Shown in pieces: positions 17,451 to 25,724 of a DNA stretch of 36,283 bases (position 1 is the stretch's first letter; every line of letters begins with the position of its first letter). The stretch is from contig CALGLS010000016.1 of the NCBI GenBank assembly GCA_937959375.1, forward strand, positions 1 through 36,283, given 5' to 3'. The notes below the pieces were generated by a model. That model saw only the letters and a program-made list of their open reading frames with translations. It did no database searches and had not been told where the DNA came from. Source of the stretch: an uncultured Saprospiraceae bacterium (lineage in GTDB: Bacteria; Bacteroidota; Bacteroidia; Chitinophagales; Saprospiraceae). Both the position numbers and the translations under genes were made by a program.

Positions 17451-18776
17451 TTATGCCTTCTTCTCGCTTGCTGCGGCTGCGAATGAAGTGTACATGCTCT
17501 GCCATCCATCCCAGCCCATCAGAGAAGAGAATGAACTATTGTGCCAAATGCTAATAAGCGTTCCGTCAACCGCTTGCACTTCATCGATGATTCTTTGACA
17601 GGATTCAAGAGCCGCTGAAGGACTAAGTCCCAGATAGTTTTTAAGTGTTACGTCCATGATTTGAAATGGAAAAACTATTAATGCTGTTTCTTTCTCATTT
17701 TCTAGGTCATACCATTGGAAAGGGTGGCTAGTGGATGCTCGAAAGCCAAGTGACTCAGCGTAGCCCATTGTATAATCAGCATTGATACCAAGCGCCAAAA
17801 GACGTTGATAAGTATCTGGGAAGGATAATTTTAAAAAATGTTGTCGACTCGTTTTTATAGGTTGACCGCTAATAGACCGGAGGTCCTTTATTTCTTTTTC
17901 CAATTGATTGGCATCTGTATTAGAGGCGTAAGAGGGGTGAATCCCAATTTGGCTTTTGGCACAAAGCCTATGGACTAGATCGTGCATGGCTGGATGTTCT
18001 GGCGCTGTATTTTTGTCATAAGTTCCATAAGCTCCGAATAAGAAGAAATAAATAGCTTTCAGCTCATGTTTTTCATGCAAATGATCTAAAAAATCGAACT
18101 TAAAATATGGGTCGGGTTCACTTTTATTGAGGACTGTAAGTCTTGTCGAGAAATCACCAAATTGGCCTTTCAGCAAATCCTTCATTGCTCCTCCGAAAGT
18201 TCTCCAAGGTTTTTTATGTAAATAAGCCCAACCAAAGTCTATGTCAATGGTAGGTATAAATGCATAAGCTTTTGATTTAACTGGAGTAAATTGGAACCGA
18301 TTTACCAATTGGCCGTTAATGTACATTAGCCACTGATCGACAAGTGGCTGCTCTAAAAAACCATATTTGAAAGCCTGACTTTGCCTGGCCGTAAAACGTC
18401 CGTGATTGTCGGGGTCGAAAGGTAAATATTCCTCATACCTACTGAGTAGATAAAAAGCCATTGATAAAAAATCGAAGGAAAGATCTGCACCAGTATTATC
18501 AATTCCAAAAAGTGTAGGTAATTGATCTGCTGAGCTAAAATTGATTTTTTGAGGGCGAATATCATTTTCCAATATGAAATCATGTAAAGGAATAATGAAG
18601 GATTTTACCTTGGCATTTTGAGAATTGCCGTAGTGAATTCGAATTTTATCAGAGGCCGCAAAATGTTTGTAATCACAGGTAAACTCAATAGAATAGGCCA
18701 ATACCTTTGAAAAAAGGTGTTTGACAATATATTCAATGCGTGGATTAAGCTTTTTTGTATAAAAAATCAAATTCAT
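17451..18776 (-). CDS. Polysaccharide deacetylase-like protein (CE4-type fold, uncharacterised subgroup)
   Basis: A 441-residue protein of a Bacteroidota family with a CE4/NodB-like catalytic half. The N-terminal ~165 residues form a separate family-specific domain. The deacetylase-like half shows a paired-Asp strand PTIDIDFG (175-182), GIHPSYAS (278-285) supplying a metal-binding His, SRQHFLKL (310-317) with a basic/His motif, and IWHNSSF (410-416) at the position of the usual late catalytic His. No signal peptide is visible, so it probably acts in the cytosol, perhaps on a glycan intermediate. The substrate is unknown and the activity is inferred from fold motifs. It lies 137 bases upstream of upp and is divergent from the small-GTPase operon. 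Confidence 0.8.
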   Translation of the reverse strand: MNLIFYTKKLNPRIEYIVKHLFSKVLAYSIEFTCDYKHFAASDKIRIHYGNSQNAKVKSFIIPLHDFILENDIRPQKINFSSADQLPTLFGIDNTGADLSFDFLSMAFYLLSRYEEYLPFDPDNHGRFTARQSQAFKYGFLEQPLVDQWLMYINGQLVNRFQFTPVKSKAYAFIPTIDIDFGWAYLHKKPWRTFGGAMKDLLKGQFGDFSTRLTVLNKSEPDPYFKFDFLDHLHEKHELKAIYFFLFGAYGTYDKNTAPEHPAMHDLVHRLCAKSQIGIHPSYASNTDANQLEKEIKDLRSISGQPIKTSRQHFLKLSFPDTYQRLLALGINADYTMGYAESLGFRASTSHPFQWYDLENEKETALIVFPFQIMDVTLKNYLGLSPSAALESCQRIIDEVQAVDGTLISIWHNSSFSSLMGWDGWQSMYTSFAAAASEKKA

Positions 18777-18954
18777 CCCATAATTTATGGTGTAAAAAGA
18801 AGGAATGCCCTAAATTCGGATTTTTTATTATATTTATAGTCTTATCCCCCAAGCAAAATAGTTGGTAATCAAATAATAACGAAACCAGCTAGTCACAAAT
18901 ACTTCTATTTTCTCTTGTTAGTTTACCCTTTCAATACTTTATTAATATTTAATT

Positions 18955-19311
18955 ATGTCAAAAAAAGAGAACAACAACGCTACCATGATGCCAGGTGAAA
19001 TAGGAATGATTAGAGATATTCTAATGGGTCCTCAAATGGTAAAGATCGAAGAGCGGTTCGAAGCTTTAAATGCTAAATTTCAAGAATTAGAGGAAAGTTT
19101 GGATAGAAAAAGCCAAGACCTAGAGCAAAAAGCAACGCAGCTTAGCTCACTCGAAAAAGAGGTAGATACTCAATTTTCTGCTATCGAAAAGAAATTGGAA
19201 AGCAGTGTCGAAAAACTCGAAAAAATGATTGAGAAAGTAGACACTACCAGTAAAGCTAAACTCGGTAAAATGCTAAGCGATATTGGTCAGAAACTAATGG
19301 ACAATAGATAG
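18955..19311 (+). CDS. Coiled-coil protein, first gene of the small-GTPase operon
   Basis: A 118-residue soluble, highly charged protein. After a short disordered head comes MIRDILMGPQMVKIEERFEA (18-37), then a continuous heptad-rich coiled coil to about residue 95 (QELEESLDRKSQDLEQ...EKKLESSVEKLEKMIEKV), and a short C-terminal helix (LGKMLSDIGQKLMD). The head-helix motif (I-R-D-I-L) resembles residues 13-37 of the next gene's product (L-R-E-I-I), suggesting the two share an interaction element. The next gene starts only 17 bases later, so co-translation is likely. It is probably a dimeric scaffold or adaptor for the GTPase module; this is inferred from context, as no characterised homologue is known to me. 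Confidence 0.8.
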   Translation: MSKKENNNATMMPGEIGMIRDILMGPQMVKIEERFEALNAKFQELEESLDRKSQDLEQKATQLSSLEKEVDTQFSAIEKKLESSVEKLEKMIEKVDTTSKAKLGKMLSDIGQKLMDNR

Positions 19312-19328
19312 TCGGCGATTTCCTGCTA

Positions 19329-20204
19329 ATGAACAAGATCCAACATAGCGCAGAGGAGGAACTAATGCTCAAAAGGTTACGCGAGATAATTCTTCGTGAT
19401 GACCGGGCAGAGCTTTCGAATTTGCAAAATTTGATCAATGATCCTAAGCAACTTTCAAGTAAGGTCTCTCCTATTATTGATGAGCACATCGATTTTCTAA
19501 AACAGAATTTTCCTGTAGAATTTGAAAAAGCAGTAGACAAACTGGTAGAAAAAAAGATCGTAGATTCTCAAGATCAAATCGTCAATCTAATATATCCCAA
19601 ATTAGATGTGATGATCAAGAAGTATGTCACTTCTATGTTCCAAAAACTAAAAGATTCGATTGATGAACGTCTTGATGGTGTAAAAACGACTTTCAGTTTT
19701 AATGGTATTAAAGCTCGAGTTACCTCCATTTTTACTGGTGTCAAACAAAGTGACATCATACTAACAGATATCGGTGCGGTGGTCATTGAAGAAATATTTA
19801 TTATCCAGCAAGACTCTGGACTGTTGGTTGCTGCCGCTTCTAAATCAAAGCACCTAGATCAGGATGTAATAGCTGGCATGCTTACTGCAATTAAGTCATT
19901 TGTTGAAGATGCGTTTGACAAGGGAAGTGAAGATTTGGAAATGATTCGATATGAAAATTCTAAAATCTTTCTACTTAACTTTCAATCTTATTATTTCGCA
20001 GTTTCCCTTACAGGCTCCTTATCCGAGATAGAAAAAGAGAAATTGTCAGAAGAACTGATTACATTTGCAAAAGAAGATCTCCCATTCAATATGAATGACA
20101 TTACAGAGGCGTCATTTAAAGAGACTTCAGATAAACTAGACCAAAGCTTCTTTGCAGAAGCTCGCACTAAAGAAAATCAAAAAATCGACTCCCAAAATGA
20201 TTAG
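19329..20204 (+). CDS. Helical plus roadblock/longin-like protein, putative GTPase regulator
   Basis: A 291-residue cytosolic protein. Residues ~10-115 are helical and resemble the N-terminal part of a group of bacterial OmpA-linked proteins (LREIILRDDRAELSNLQ...DPKQLSSKVSPIID). Residues ~146-246 fit a roadblock/longin-type alpha-beta fold: strand-turn-strand IEEIFIIQQDSGLLVAAAS, helix DVIAGMLTAIKSFVEDAF, three strands EMIRY / SKIFLLNF / YYFAVSLTG, and a final helix SEIEKEKLSEEL. The tail (~250-291) is acidic and disordered, and no OmpA domain is present. Roadblock and longin domains are classic partners of Ras-like GTPases (MglB with MglA, Ragulator, TRAPP). The stop codon overlaps the start of the downstream GTPase gene by 8 bases, so the two products are translationally coupled and probably bind each other. 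The fold call comes from reading the pattern, not from a search. Confidence 0.78.
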   Translation: MNKIQHSAEEELMLKRLREIILRDDRAELSNLQNLINDPKQLSSKVSPIIDEHIDFLKQNFPVEFEKAVDKLVEKKIVDSQDQIVNLIYPKLDVMIKKYVTSMFQKLKDSIDERLDGVKTTFSFNGIKARVTSIFTGVKQSDIILTDIGAVVIEEIFIIQQDSGLLVAAASKSKHLDQDVIAGMLTAIKSFVEDAFDKGSEDLEMIRYENSKIFLLNFQSYYFAVSLTGSLSEIEKEKLSEELITFAKEDLPFNMNDITEASFKETSDKLDQSFFAEARTKENQKIDSQND

Positions 20205-20679
20205 TAAAAAAGTAATATTAACAGGAAGTTTTGGCGTAGGAAAAACTTCACTTTTCAATAAATTCATACACGACAAGTTCAGTGACAAGTACTTAACGAC
20301 TATTGGAGTAAAGGTGAATAAGAAAAGCGTAACAGTAGATGGCCAGGAGCTCTCTCTCTTACTTTGGGATATCGCAGGTGAAGTATCTCAAGAAAAGGTC
20401 CCCACCTCTTTTTACCTTGGAGCAAGTGCCATTATCTTTGTTTTTGATCTTACTCGTCCTTCTACTTTCAATCAAATTGCATCTAACATTAACTACCTAA
20501 AAGGTATTTCTGGTGATGCGATTATAAAAGTTGTTGGAAACAAGCATGACCTTGTAGATGCCGAAGACATTGCTCAAATTAAAGAAACAATTGAAACACC
20601 TTGGGATATTTTGACTTCTGCCAAAACTGGTGCGAATGTAGAGGAACTATTCCACGGACTTGCTAAAGAACTTTTATAA
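20197..20679 (+). CDS. Rab/Ras-like small GTPase
   Basis: A 160-residue single-domain GTPase of eukaryote-like Ras-superfamily type. All G boxes are present: G1 P-loop GSFGVGKT (10-17), switch I with Thr35 in TTIGV, G3 WDIAGE (57-62), G4 GNKHD (114-118) and G5 TSAKT (140-144). The Rab-like order continues with YLGASAIIFVFDLTRPSTF. The residue equivalent to catalytic Gln61 of Ras is Glu62 (codon 20380-20382), and there is no C-terminal prenylation Cys, as expected in bacteria. ATG 20197 is chosen over an upstream TTG because it places the P-loop at the normal distance; it overlaps the preceding stop in the ATGATTAG arrangement. It is the last gene of the operon and precedes a terminator. It is probably a molecular switch controlling localisation or surface machinery; the target is unknown. 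Confidence 0.93.
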   Translation: MISKKVILTGSFGVGKTSLFNKFIHDKFSDKYLTTIGVKVNKKSVTVDGQELSLLLWDIAGEVSQEKVPTSFYLGASAIIFVFDLTRPSTFNQIASNINYLKGISGDAIIKVVGNKHDLVDAEDIAQIKETIETPWDILTSAKTGANVEELFHGLAKELL

Positions 20680-20700
20680 GAGATTCTTTTACAAAAGCTT

Positions 20701-20744
20701 AAAACTCCTGCAAGGCATCAAATGTATGTTTTGCAGGAGTTTTT
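20701..20744 (+). terminator. Intrinsic terminator of the small-GTPase operon
   Basis: AAAACTCCTGCAA (20701-20713) pairs perfectly with TTGCAGGAGTTTT (20731-20743) around a 17-base loop, with T-rich sequence after. It lies 21 bases past the stop codon. Nothing else was recognised in the gap to 21006, which must hold the promoter of the next gene. Confidence 0.9.
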
Positions 20745-21006
20745 ATTTAGGCTAAGCCTTATCAAGTATTGTCCCTATTTTTTGAAAGAAATATCTGCTT
20801 TTTTCGATCATATCGAAATTATTCCGTCCTCCTACCTACTTTTTGACGGTTTTTATTTGTTATCACATGCATCTTGGGTTTAATTTTTGCGTTAAAATGC
20901 ATATATTAAGACTTTATCCTTGGTATTTTCATTGGACTTTAAACAATGTACAACAATCGAGAATAAATTGCTGTTATAAGATTTTCAAGAACTATCACCA
21001 GAGATT

Positions 21007-21816
21007 ATGAAAAAATCCTTATTCCTAAGCCTTTTTGCCTGCTTTCTTGGCCTATCTGTCCAAGGACAAGTTACCTTTCAGCCTAAGCAATTCAATAGTC
21101 CTCAAAGCAAAGGCATCGTTTACGATAAAGAATTCTCTGTAGATGTTCGTCTACATACCAATGGACTTGCCTTCGCCGCAAATTTTGGTAAAATCAAAAC
21201 CTTCTATAAAACTCGTTACTACCACTTTGAAATTGGCGAGCTTCGCCATCCAAAGCAAGAACGTCAAAATCGTGATTGGGCAGGTGGAAATAATTCAAAG
21301 TCATCAAAGTCATTCTTTCTTGGTAAAAAGAACAATTTCTATGTGGTTAGAGCTGGTATTGGTGTAAAAAAATACTTTTCTGAAAAAGCTCGTGAAAGAG
21401 GTCTTGCCATAGGCATGTCTTATGCTGCTGGTCCATCACTTGGACTGATTAAACCATACTACCTTGAAATAATCAGACCTACTGACGAACCGCTCTACCC
21501 AGAAGTAGTCAGCGAAAAATACTCTTCTGAGAATGCAGGTGAGTTTCTCGACTTTTACTCGATATATGGTGCTTCTGGCTTTACAAAAGGCCTTAGTGAG
21601 ATTCGCCCATTACCTGGTTTACACGGAAAACTAGGGGTTCACTTCGACTGGGGAGCCTTCGATGAATACGTAAAAGCAATAGATGTTGGGGTTATGGTAG
21701 ACGTTTACCTCAAGAAAGTACCTTTGATGGTTGAAAATGACGCTATTACTAACACCGAAAATCATCCTTTTTTCATCAATCTTTACTTAACTTTGCAATT
21801 AGGCAAGCGCTGGTAG
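21007..21816 (+). CDS. Exported beta-barrel-like protein, 269 aa
   Basis: Signal peptide MKKSLFLSLFACFLGLSVQG followed by QVTFQPKQF. The mature protein has alternating polar/aromatic strands (LAFAANFGKIKTFYKTRYYH; NFYVVRAGIGVKKYFSE; GLAIGMSYAAGPSLGL) and ends with FFINLYLTLQLGKRW, as in 10-12 stranded outer-membrane barrels. It resembles conserved Bacteroidota hypothetical proteins with the RYYHFEIGELRHPKE-type motif. No enzymatic residues are evident. It is monocistronic, between the GTPase-operon terminator and lipA. It may be a porin-like or structural outer-membrane protein; function is unknown. Confidence 0.8.
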   Translation: MKKSLFLSLFACFLGLSVQGQVTFQPKQFNSPQSKGIVYDKEFSVDVRLHTNGLAFAANFGKIKTFYKTRYYHFEIGELRHPKQERQNRDWAGGNNSKSSKSFFLGKKNNFYVVRAGIGVKKYFSEKARERGLAIGMSYAAGPSLGLIKPYYLEIIRPTDEPLYPEVVSEKYSSENAGEFLDFYSIYGASGFTKGLSEIRPLPGLHGKLGVHFDWGAFDEYVKAIDVGVMVDVYLKKVPLMVENDAITNTENHPFFINLYLTLQLGKRW

Positions 21817-22021
21817 TAGCGCCTTTCAGAGTTATACTCCATTTTAAGTCATTACTTATTCCTTCTTGCCACTTTTATAAGTCCTTTTGTCTATATCTGA
21901 CCATAAAGGCTGAACACTAATCACTCATAGTTGTTGAATTATTCATTGAGCTTTCGCTGAACGACTGATACAACCACTAGCGATTACTTGTTATTTGATA
22001 AAACACTTTGCCAGAAATATT

Positions 22022-22894
22022 ATGATAGAATTACCAATCGTAGATAAAAGAGAGCCTAGAAGAAGAAAGCCGGACTGGCTTCGTGTAAAATTACCTATTG
22101 GCGAAAACTTCAAAAAAGTACGCGCACTGGTTGATGAATACAACTTACATACTATCTGCCAAAGCGGAAACTGCCCTAACATGGGTGAGTGCTGGGGCGC
22201 TGGTACTGCGACCTTCATGATTTTGGGTAACACTTGTACACGCTCATGTTCATTCTGTGCTGTAAAAACTGGGCGACCACCTGAATACGATGCGGATGAA
22301 CCACGGCGTGTTGCAGAAGCCATTTCACTGATGCAGGTTAAGCATGCTGTAATTACTTCCGTAAATAGAGATGAACTCAAAGATCGTGGTGCTGAAATTT
22401 GGCACCAAACGATCAAGTCGATCAAAGAACTTTCTCCAACTACTACCATTGAGACTTTAATTCCTGATGTACGCGCCAACTGGGAAGCATTAGAACGAAT
22501 GATTAGTGCTGGTCAAGAAGTTGTTTCGCACAATATTGAAACCGTGGAACGACTTTACAGAATGGTTCGGCCACAGGCAAAATATGCACGAAGTCTGGAG
22601 CAAATCAAACGAACCAAAGCTTTTGGTAAACGAACAAAGACTGGTTTCATGGTTGGTCTTGGCGAAACAGAAGATGAGGTACTGAAGACAATGGATGACC
22701 TGATTGAAAATGATTGTGACGTACTGACTATCGGTCAATACCTACAACCAACAAAGATGCACTTGGAAGTTGCAGAATATGTTCATCCTGATGTGTTTGC
22801 AAAATATCATGAAGAAGGAATGAAGCGAGGTTTTGATTTTGTGGAGAGTGGCCCTTTGGTTCGGTCTTCTTATCACGCAGAGCGTCATTTGTAG
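22022..22894 (+). CDS. lipA: Lipoyl synthase (radical SAM)
   Basis: A 290-residue enzyme that inserts two sulfurs into protein-bound octanoyl groups to form lipoyl cofactor for 2-oxoacid dehydrogenases and glycine cleavage. It has the auxiliary-cluster Cys set C46, C51 and C57 (ICQSGNCPNMGECW), the radical-SAM CxxxCxxC as C72, C76 and C79 (CTRSCSFC), and the C-terminal RSSY (281-284) whose serine ligates the auxiliary cluster. ATG 22022 (MIELPIVDKREP) is chosen over an in-frame TTG 27 bases upstream. No lipB lies next to it. A terminator shared with the convergent phosphatase gene follows. Confidence 0.96.
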   Translation: MIELPIVDKREPRRRKPDWLRVKLPIGENFKKVRALVDEYNLHTICQSGNCPNMGECWGAGTATFMILGNTCTRSCSFCAVKTGRPPEYDADEPRRVAEAISLMQVKHAVITSVNRDELKDRGAEIWHQTIKSIKELSPTTTIETLIPDVRANWEALERMISAGQEVVSHNIETVERLYRMVRPQAKYARSLEQIKRTKAFGKRTKTGFMVGLGETEDEVLKTMDDLIENDCDVLTIGQYLQPTKMHLEVAEYVHPDVFAKYHEEGMKRGFDFVESGPLVRSSYHAERHL

Positions 22895-22913
22895 AAACTA
22901 TGTTATAATTCAT

Positions 22914-22959
22914 AAAAAAGCACACTAACGGATACATCATCTGCTAGTGTGCTTTTTTT
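22914..22959. terminator. Bidirectional terminator between lipA and the phosphatase gene
   Basis: AAAAAAGCACACTA (22914-22927) pairs with TAGTGTGCTTTTTT (22945-22958) around a 17-base loop. The run of T follows the stem on both strands, so it can end lipA transcription from the left and alkaline phosphatase transcription from the right. Confidence 0.9.
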
Positions 22960-22978
22960 ATTTTATGCTATAACTTAC

Positions 22979-24145
22979 TTAGTCTTTTTCCTCCACAATC
23001 AACTCACGTCCTGGTCCTTTAAAGCCAAATGCTTCACGAATCTTATCATAAATAGCGGTGTTTTCATAAATACCACTGAAGATTTCTGCTTGAGGACCGT
23101 AAGCAAATACTGGAATCAAGTCTGCAGTGTGATAACCTGTTGTAAATTTAGTTGCCAAGCTATCCATTTTAGAACCTTGCACAATTGAGTAACCTCCAGT
23201 CTCGTGGTCCGCAGTAACGATAACAAGTGTTTCACCATTCTTTTCTGCAAACTTATGCACGGCACCAATCGTTTTATCAAAATCAAGCATTTCTGTAATG
23301 ATGTACTCCGAATTGTTTGCATGACCTCCCCAATCAATTTGTGATCCTTCAATCATCAAAAAGAATCCTTCATCACTTCGCTTTAGCAAATGCTTGATGC
23401 CCATTTTGCTGGCTGCACGTAAATAACCTCTACCTTTCGATACTGGTAGTGGATCTGCATCTGCTGTGAAATATCCAAAATTTTGATTCTTTGGTATAAA
23501 CACTTTTCCTAGTTCTTCTGTGAAGTAATCAGAAATGGTGTAGTTTTTATCTTTCAATTCAGCAATCAAATCTCGGTCATCGCTTTCGCGGCGATCAAAA
23601 TATTTTTTTCCACCACCAACGAAAAAATCAATTTCGGTATCCAAAAAATCATCTGCAATATCTTCGTACATATTTCTTCTTTTCTCATGTGCGATAAATG
23701 CTGCTGGAGTTGCATGTACAATAGTAGAAGTGGCGACCATCCCCGTAGCAAGATTATTTTCCTCTGCCTCTTCCAATATCGTTTTAACTCCAATGGTATC
23801 ATTATTTACACCAATTGCTCCATTATACGTTTTAATTCCGCTAGCAAAAGAAGTTGCAGCTGCAGCAGAATCCGTAATGAGTCCACTACTGGCATGTGTT
23901 TTATGTAATCCAATGACGGGAAATTTTTCTAAGTTTAGTTTATTACCATTCATGTACATTCCAGCAGTGATCTGGGTTATTCCCATACCATCTCCAATCA
24001 TTAATATGATGTTTTTGGGTTTGGTTATACCTCCATTCATATGGACACCTGAGTTTGGAGGAAGTGCCCCCTCACTTGAAGCATGTGGTTTGGGATTGCA
24101 AGAAATGACAGAAATAAGTAGAAAAAGTAGCGCCAGATTCTTCAT
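22979..24145 (-). CDS. Alkaline phosphatase (PhoA family), predicted lipoprotein
   Basis: A 388-residue secreted phosphomonoesterase. It has Asp52 in IGDGMG (first metal site), the nucleophile Ser93 in TDSAAAATSFASG, HATP (144-147), MIEGSQIDWGGHAN with Glu266, Asp271 and His275, TADHETGG with Asp313 and His314, and His339 in GYHTADLIPVF. Every metal-binding and catalytic position is occupied, so it should be active and Zn/Mg dependent. The N-terminus is a lipoprotein signal (LLFLLISVIS then Cys16), pointing to membrane anchoring. It would release phosphate from organic phosphates outside the cytosol. No Pho-box-like site was recognised. Confidence 0.95.
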   Translation of the reverse strand: MKNLALLFLLISVISCNPKPHASSEGALPPNSGVHMNGGITKPKNIILMIGDGMGITQITAGMYMNGNKLNLEKFPVIGLHKTHASSGLITDSAAAATSFASGIKTYNGAIGVNNDTIGVKTILEEAEENNLATGMVATSTIVHATPAAFIAHEKRRNMYEDIADDFLDTEIDFFVGGGKKYFDRRESDDRDLIAELKDKNYTISDYFTEELGKVFIPKNQNFGYFTADADPLPVSKGRGYLRAASKMGIKHLLKRSDEGFFLMIEGSQIDWGGHANNSEYIITEMLDFDKTIGAVHKFAEKNGETLVIVTADHETGGYSIVQGSKMDSLATKFTTGYHTADLIPVFAYGPQAEIFSGIYENTAIYDKIREAFGFKGPGRELIVEEKD

Positions 24146-24247
24146 AGTAATGAAAGCCTTTTTTTGTGATTGCTAAAATATAAGGCTCTAAGTTAATTGT
24201 TTTTAACTGAATTACTTACGAAGTTCTTTAAAAACAAGCACAAAGGA

Positions 24248-25345
24248 TCAGGCTAACAGATAACGTTTACCAGGTAAAGATTTAATCAAACCTTTAAATT
24301 CCAAGTCCAAAAGCTCTCCAGCCATCTCACTATTTGTGAGTGCTAGTACGCTATTTATTTGGTCAACACTAAGTTGTTCGGTTTTCGTGAGGAGTTCTAT
24401 AATTTCTTTCTGGTTATTATTAAGCTCTACAAATAATGATTTTTGAATTTGTTTTGGTTTTGACTTTGCTCCCCATTGCATCACATAAGCCAAGTCTTTA
24501 GCTCCTTCGAGCAATGCTGCTTTATGTGATTTGATCAGTAAATTACACCCTTCACTTTGTTTATCTTTTATCCTTCCAGGAAAAGCAAAAACGTCTTTGT
24601 GATATTGATTGGCATAATTGGTTGTGATCATTGACCCACCTCTTCTTGGAGTTTCAACAACGACTAAGGCATCACAAAGTCCTGCTACAACTCGATTCCG
24701 CATAGGGAAGTGTGGTCCATCTGGTCCGTAGGTATGTGCAAACTCTGTCAAGAGTCCTCCCTGTGCCGTCATCTCCTTGGCAATTTTTCTATGAGCAGCA
24801 GGATAGATCGTACCAAGGCCATGCCCGAGTACACCTATTGTTGGAATTTCTGTTTCCACACATTTTTTATGTGCAACGACATCAATTCCAAATGCAAGTC
24901 CACTAATGATCGTAACGTTGTAACTTTTCAATTCTTCTACAAATTCTTCACAGATTATTTTTCCCGTAGCCGTTGGTTTTCTGGTACCAATAATCCCGAC
25001 GGTTCGTTCTGCATCAAGATTAGCATTGCCTTTAAAGTAAAGCAATATTGGTGCATCAGGAAGATGTTTTAATCTCGAAGGATAATTGTCATCTAGAAAA
25101 TAATATGGTTTAACATCATGTTCTTCCATAAACCTCATTTCTAATTCAGCTAGTGCCAACACATCTTGCTTGACAATAGAGTTGGCCGTTTCTGCACCAA
25201 TACCTGGAATTTTTAGAAGTGCCTTTTTTGAACTTTTAAAAACAGCTTCTACCGATCCGCAATAACTTATCAGATTTTTACCATTGACCGCACCTACACG
25301 AGGTATCAGAGTAAGTGCAATTTGGTAGAGTATTTTTTGATCCAT
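24248..25345 (-). CDS. dprA: DNA-processing protein DprA
   Basis: A 365-residue single-strand-DNA binding protein that loads RecA during natural transformation. Residues 1-60 carry the helix-hairpin-helix region (LLKIPGIGAETA). The Rossmann-like core has VGIIGTRKPTATG (116-128), ISGLAFGID (147-155), LGHGLGTIYP (173-182), GSMITTNYA (237-245) and SEGCNLLI (264-271). Residues ~308-365 form the C-terminal winged helix (ELLTKTEQLSVDQINSVL...LLDLEFKGLI), the three-part layout of longer DprA proteins. No com genes sit beside it. Its start, ATG 25345, opens into a long untranslated gap. Confidence 0.95.
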   Translation of the reverse strand: MDQKILYQIALTLIPRVGAVNGKNLISYCGSVEAVFKSSKKALLKIPGIGAETANSIVKQDVLALAELEMRFMEEHDVKPYYFLDDNYPSRLKHLPDAPILLYFKGNANLDAERTVGIIGTRKPTATGKIICEEFVEELKSYNVTIISGLAFGIDVVAHKKCVETEIPTIGVLGHGLGTIYPAAHRKIAKEMTAQGGLLTEFAHTYGPDGPHFPMRNRVVAGLCDALVVVETPRRGGSMITTNYANQYHKDVFAFPGRIKDKQSEGCNLLIKSHKAALLEGAKDLAYVMQWGAKSKPKQIQKSLFVELNNNQKEIIELLTKTEQLSVDQINSVLALTNSEMAGELLDLEFKGLIKSLPGKRYLLA

Positions 25346-25677
25346 AGTTTTTCTTTCAATTCTAAAATGATTCCATTTGGTTTAGAAAGATTTGAAGGTC
25401 TGAAGGGGGACACCATCGCGAGCCTGTTTAAAATCAGATAGATTCCGCATATGACGTGTCCTGCAAACCTTATATCCTTCTAACTTTCAAAATCTTCATT
25501 CCTCTCTCCTTCTTAAGAGTATCTAACTAAACAAAAATCGTCTAGCTTCTTTTTTTTCAAGCGTTCTTATTCACAATTTATCGTAATTTCTTTTCAAAAA
25601 GAGGAGATTTACTTAATTTTCATCGATGTTAAACGAATAAGTTGTTAATAATTGAAGACCTTTACAAACATCAAAGC

Positions 25678-25685
25678 TACTTTTG
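25678..25685 (+). promoter_or_regulatory. Candidate -7 box upstream of the SH3 protein gene
   Basis: TACTTTTG matches the Bacteroidota -7 consensus TAnnTTTG and lies about 40 bases before the start codon. A -33 TTTG at the usual 19-21 base spacing is not clear (the nearest is ATTG, 23 bases upstream). The rest of the 25346-25724 gap, between divergent genes, shows only pyrimidine-rich sequence and no gene. Confidence 0.35.
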
Positions 25686-25724
25686 CTAAAAAGCTTTAAT
25701 TCAATCATACTTTAAGAAAAGACC

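Noticed and set aside
20152..20196. N-terminal extension of the small GTPase from a TTG start
   Set aside because: It would add 15 residues in front of the P-loop strand and overlap the upstream gene by over 50 bases; ATG 20197 gives the canonical spacing and a short overlap.
21991..22479. Minus-strand frame of 162 codons opposite lipA
   Set aside because: It lies wholly antisense to the strongly supported lipA gene, has no family match by eye, and is explained as a shadow frame.
23730..24176. Plus-strand frame of 148 codons opposite the alkaline phosphatase gene
   Set aside because: Antisense shadow of a gene with all catalytic residues; the translation shows no signal or domain pattern.
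24248..25345. dprA as part of a defence or competence island
   Set aside because: The gene has the ordinary three-part DprA layout and no com or restriction genes lie beside it, so it is treated as housekeeping.
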